Below the pieces are notes generated by a model. The model made no database searches, was not told the origin of the DNA, and saw only the letters and a program-made list of their open reading frames with translations. A stretch of 64,000 nt of DNA from Cyanoderma ruficeps (taxonomy: Eukaryota; Chordata; Aves; Passeriformes; Timaliidae), in NCBI GenBank assembly GCA_008694505.1, contig VZDJ01000090.1, forward strand, positions 8,177,521 through 8,241,520. Direction: 5' to 3'. Below are positions 61,905-64,000 of this stretch, one piece after another; position 1 is the stretch's first letter, and the number at the start of each line of letters is the position of its first letter. Position numbers and translations under genes: made by a program.

Positions 61905-64000
61905 AAATCAAATCACATGCAGTGGTTTAGGCACTTCATTAAGCTGGGTTTTATCGATGTGGATTTGTTCACATGGAGCTCTGATGACATGTTTTTCAAG
62001 GTAAACAGGATTTATATAAGAACCATGGCTACAATTTGCTTAAGAAAAATTGTGCATTCACTTGCCTCATTTATTTTTCTTCTAGAAGATGCTCTAAATA
62101 ATACTAAATTATTGCAAAGTGATAGACCTCAGCAACAACTCTAAAGCATTTTAGAGAACAGAAGTTATATTTTGTCTACCAACCTCTGAACAAGTGCAGT
62201 CAATGTTCCCCTCCAGACTGGGAGAAAAGTAGTTTTCCGCTCATAAAAACATTATGCCTTGCTTCCCTGCCTTTAGGTCTAGAATCTTCATACCTACAGC
62301 CTCAAGTCTTTACCAGCATTTTTTTTCAGCAGCTCTGAATGGGTGAAGACTTTGTTGATATTCTTGACACAACCATCCTTCTTCCATAACCTTGCCTGGA
62401 TACCTGCACACTTTGATGACATCCCTTTGGTGAAGCAGTCAGTGCAAAAACATTCAATTCTGGTGTCCATAACTACAATCATGACTTCATGAGCAGTAGA
62501 AATTCACTTGGTGGCTTAAAACTTGACCGGCTTTTTCTTCACCTTGATACGACACACACTGGTTTGCTCAGGTGGGGAGGTTTAGAGTTGATACAGCCAG
62601 AGTAAAAAGGCACATGATTGTTATGTTTTGAGGGATGGCAGTACTGGAAAAGTTGGCCCAGGCCTTGCCCACACAAAGATTTCATTCATGATGCTGCCAG
62701 TAGTCATCTTCACAACCACTATTCTCACAGAACAACAAGTCAAATATGTGTTTGACAAAACAAACTAGCATTACATATACGTTGTCCTGTATTGTAGAAA
62801 AACCAATTTTTAACTAAGACCATTTGAACTAAGGCCTGTCAAGCAAGTAGGATCTGGCCTGTTTCCAGCTGCCCTTTTCCACTCGGGAAGACACTGCAGT
62901 CTGGGCTGTTTAGCTAATGGCCCCTATTTTAGGCTGCAGGTTGTCTAGAACACAAATACCTACTTCTGTCCTCACCAAGACTCACCATGCCAGTGAGTAG
63001 GACTCTAATCCTCTTCTGTAAAAGGCAATAGTCAAGAACGCTCCACAGCAACAAATTTGTCTTGCTGACAAACAATTTCAAGTCTGCACTTGAATTTCCC
63101 TCAGGAAGATAAATCCACTAGGAGCTGCATGAACAGTTCTGACTATGGCAGGTCACTGCTAGCCATTTTTCCCCCTAGAGCAGGCAGAGATTTTTGTTTC
63201 CACACGCAGTGCATAGGTCATACCTGGTGAGTCCCAACAGTCCAAAGAACTGCATCATCAGTCAACATACACAGATTATACCATCCATACACAGTAGGTC
63301 TGGCCCCAGAGCAGCAGCAGGATTTAGCCTACAGCTTTCCCCTCAAGTGAATTATGTAGCTCACCCTTCTGGAACAGCCAGATCCAAAGAACATATGAAG
63401 GAGCGCTGAGAAATAAGGTTCAAAAAGAGATACTTGGGAAAACGAAAATTAAAATGAAGAGGTGGAAGGTTATATAGATTGCCCAGCAGTGAGATAATTT
63501 TGGAGGCGTTCATATGCAGTGGAATTCAATTCTGGCAGAATCCACCCATATGTATCATCACAACGTTGCACCACTGCATGTGCCAATATAAAAATGGAAT
63601 TCTGGTATTACAGATTATCTTTGAACTCGGAAGCCTGACACTCAGTACTGGGTTTTGATATGTTTGTGTGCAAGCCTAGGACACAACTGTCTGCATGATA
63701 AGATAACTTTGATTAAATGAACTGCTATAATTGTTACATTCTTACGGGTTGTTTTCACTTTCAGCAAGAATGAGCCAAATTTGCCATGACATATCTAGTG
63801 ACTAAAAGCCCTTGTCACTCTATTACACCAGATAAAGGATCCCTTTTAAATTTCCTGTTGGACTTGTCCCTTATGTGTCATGAAAAAAAATAAGAAAAAT
63901 ATTTCACAAAAAAACCCCAAATTAATTTTGCGCTTCTTTTTCCAGACACAACAAAAATGAAGTTAAATAATTTAGTTCAAACTGGCCCTTCCTCATAAGA

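Larger units (their letters stand above)
46525..64000 (-). other. ABI3BP 5' intron and/or upstream region; repeat-bearing
   Basis: 17.5 kb upstream of the first recognised exon. It holds a CT tract (47647-47779), a solo LTR (49044-50367), CR1 copies (50551-51350 and 53115-53440), an older CR1/L3-like remnant (56930-57165) and a CA/poly-A repeat near 61873. A search for a minus-strand exon with a start codon, a hydrophobic signal peptide and a phase-1 donor found nothing convincing. The transcription start therefore probably lies beyond 64000. Apart from two possible relics reported as findings (52080-52465 and 57502-58072), nothing coding was supported. Confidence 0.65.

Noticed and set aside
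62294..62482. 62-codon minus-strand frame with several Cys and Lys residues
   Set aside because: Looked briefly like a retrocopy of a small conserved protein, but no family could be recognised and the flanking sequence gave no continuation.
1..64000. CRISPR arrays, operons, tRNA or rRNA genes, riboswitches
   Set aside because: None seen by eye. The window is intron-rich vertebrate nuclear DNA, so bacterial features are not expected; a tRNA or small-RNA covariance search was not possible.

Overview
The window is vertebrate nuclear DNA, almost certainly from a bird. It is AT-rich and intron-dominated, and it carries several CR1 LINE 3' ends of avian type plus a retroviral LTR. There is no prokaryotic gene organisation. 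One gene explains nearly all the coding signal: ABI3BP (ABI family member 3 binding protein, also called TARSH), a secreted extracellular-matrix protein, transcribed from the minus strand. I recovered 18 exons (1032-46524) by matching splice sites, reading phase and remembered human ABI3BP protein sequence. Together they give 1560 coding bases (520 codons) in one continuous frame. This is the N-terminal part without the signal peptide. The missing 5' exon lies above 64000 or was not recognised, and the 3' half of the gene lies below position 1.

Layout in gene order, from high to low coordinates. 46525-64000 is the 5' intron, with a solo LTR, CR1 copies and a long CT tract. 46345-46524 and 38314-38382 encode the conserved N-terminal module. 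36179-36311 and 26887-27068 encode the first fibronectin type III (FN3) domain. 24002-24063, 19027-19078, 18588-18650 and 17463-17558 encode the post-FN3 linker. From 17135 down to 1032 there are ten small exons of 60-81 bp. All begin and end in phase 1 and are rich in Ser, Thr, Pro, Lys and Glu. They form the expandable, alternatively spliceable mucin-like region of the protein.

The most interesting structure is in this cassette array. Exons 1032-1106 and 6067-6135 are near-copies, and 4507-4581 resembles 7310-7384, which points to duplication of exon blocks. Two further exons (2721-2789, whose Arg/Pro-rich peptide matches the human protein, and 3159-3218) sit in an island at about 1690-3400 that is visibly richer in G and C than its surroundings. 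That island also has unusually long open frames on the opposite strand.

Mobile DNA consists of CR1 fragments in both orientations, an older CR1/L3-like remnant, and a 1.3 kb solo LTR at 49044-50367 bounded by the 5-bp duplication GCAGG. Simple repeats and A-runs are scattered through the introns, and three single N positions mark assembly uncertainty. I saw no wholly new biological system. No database search was possible, so all homology statements rest on recognised family sequence.
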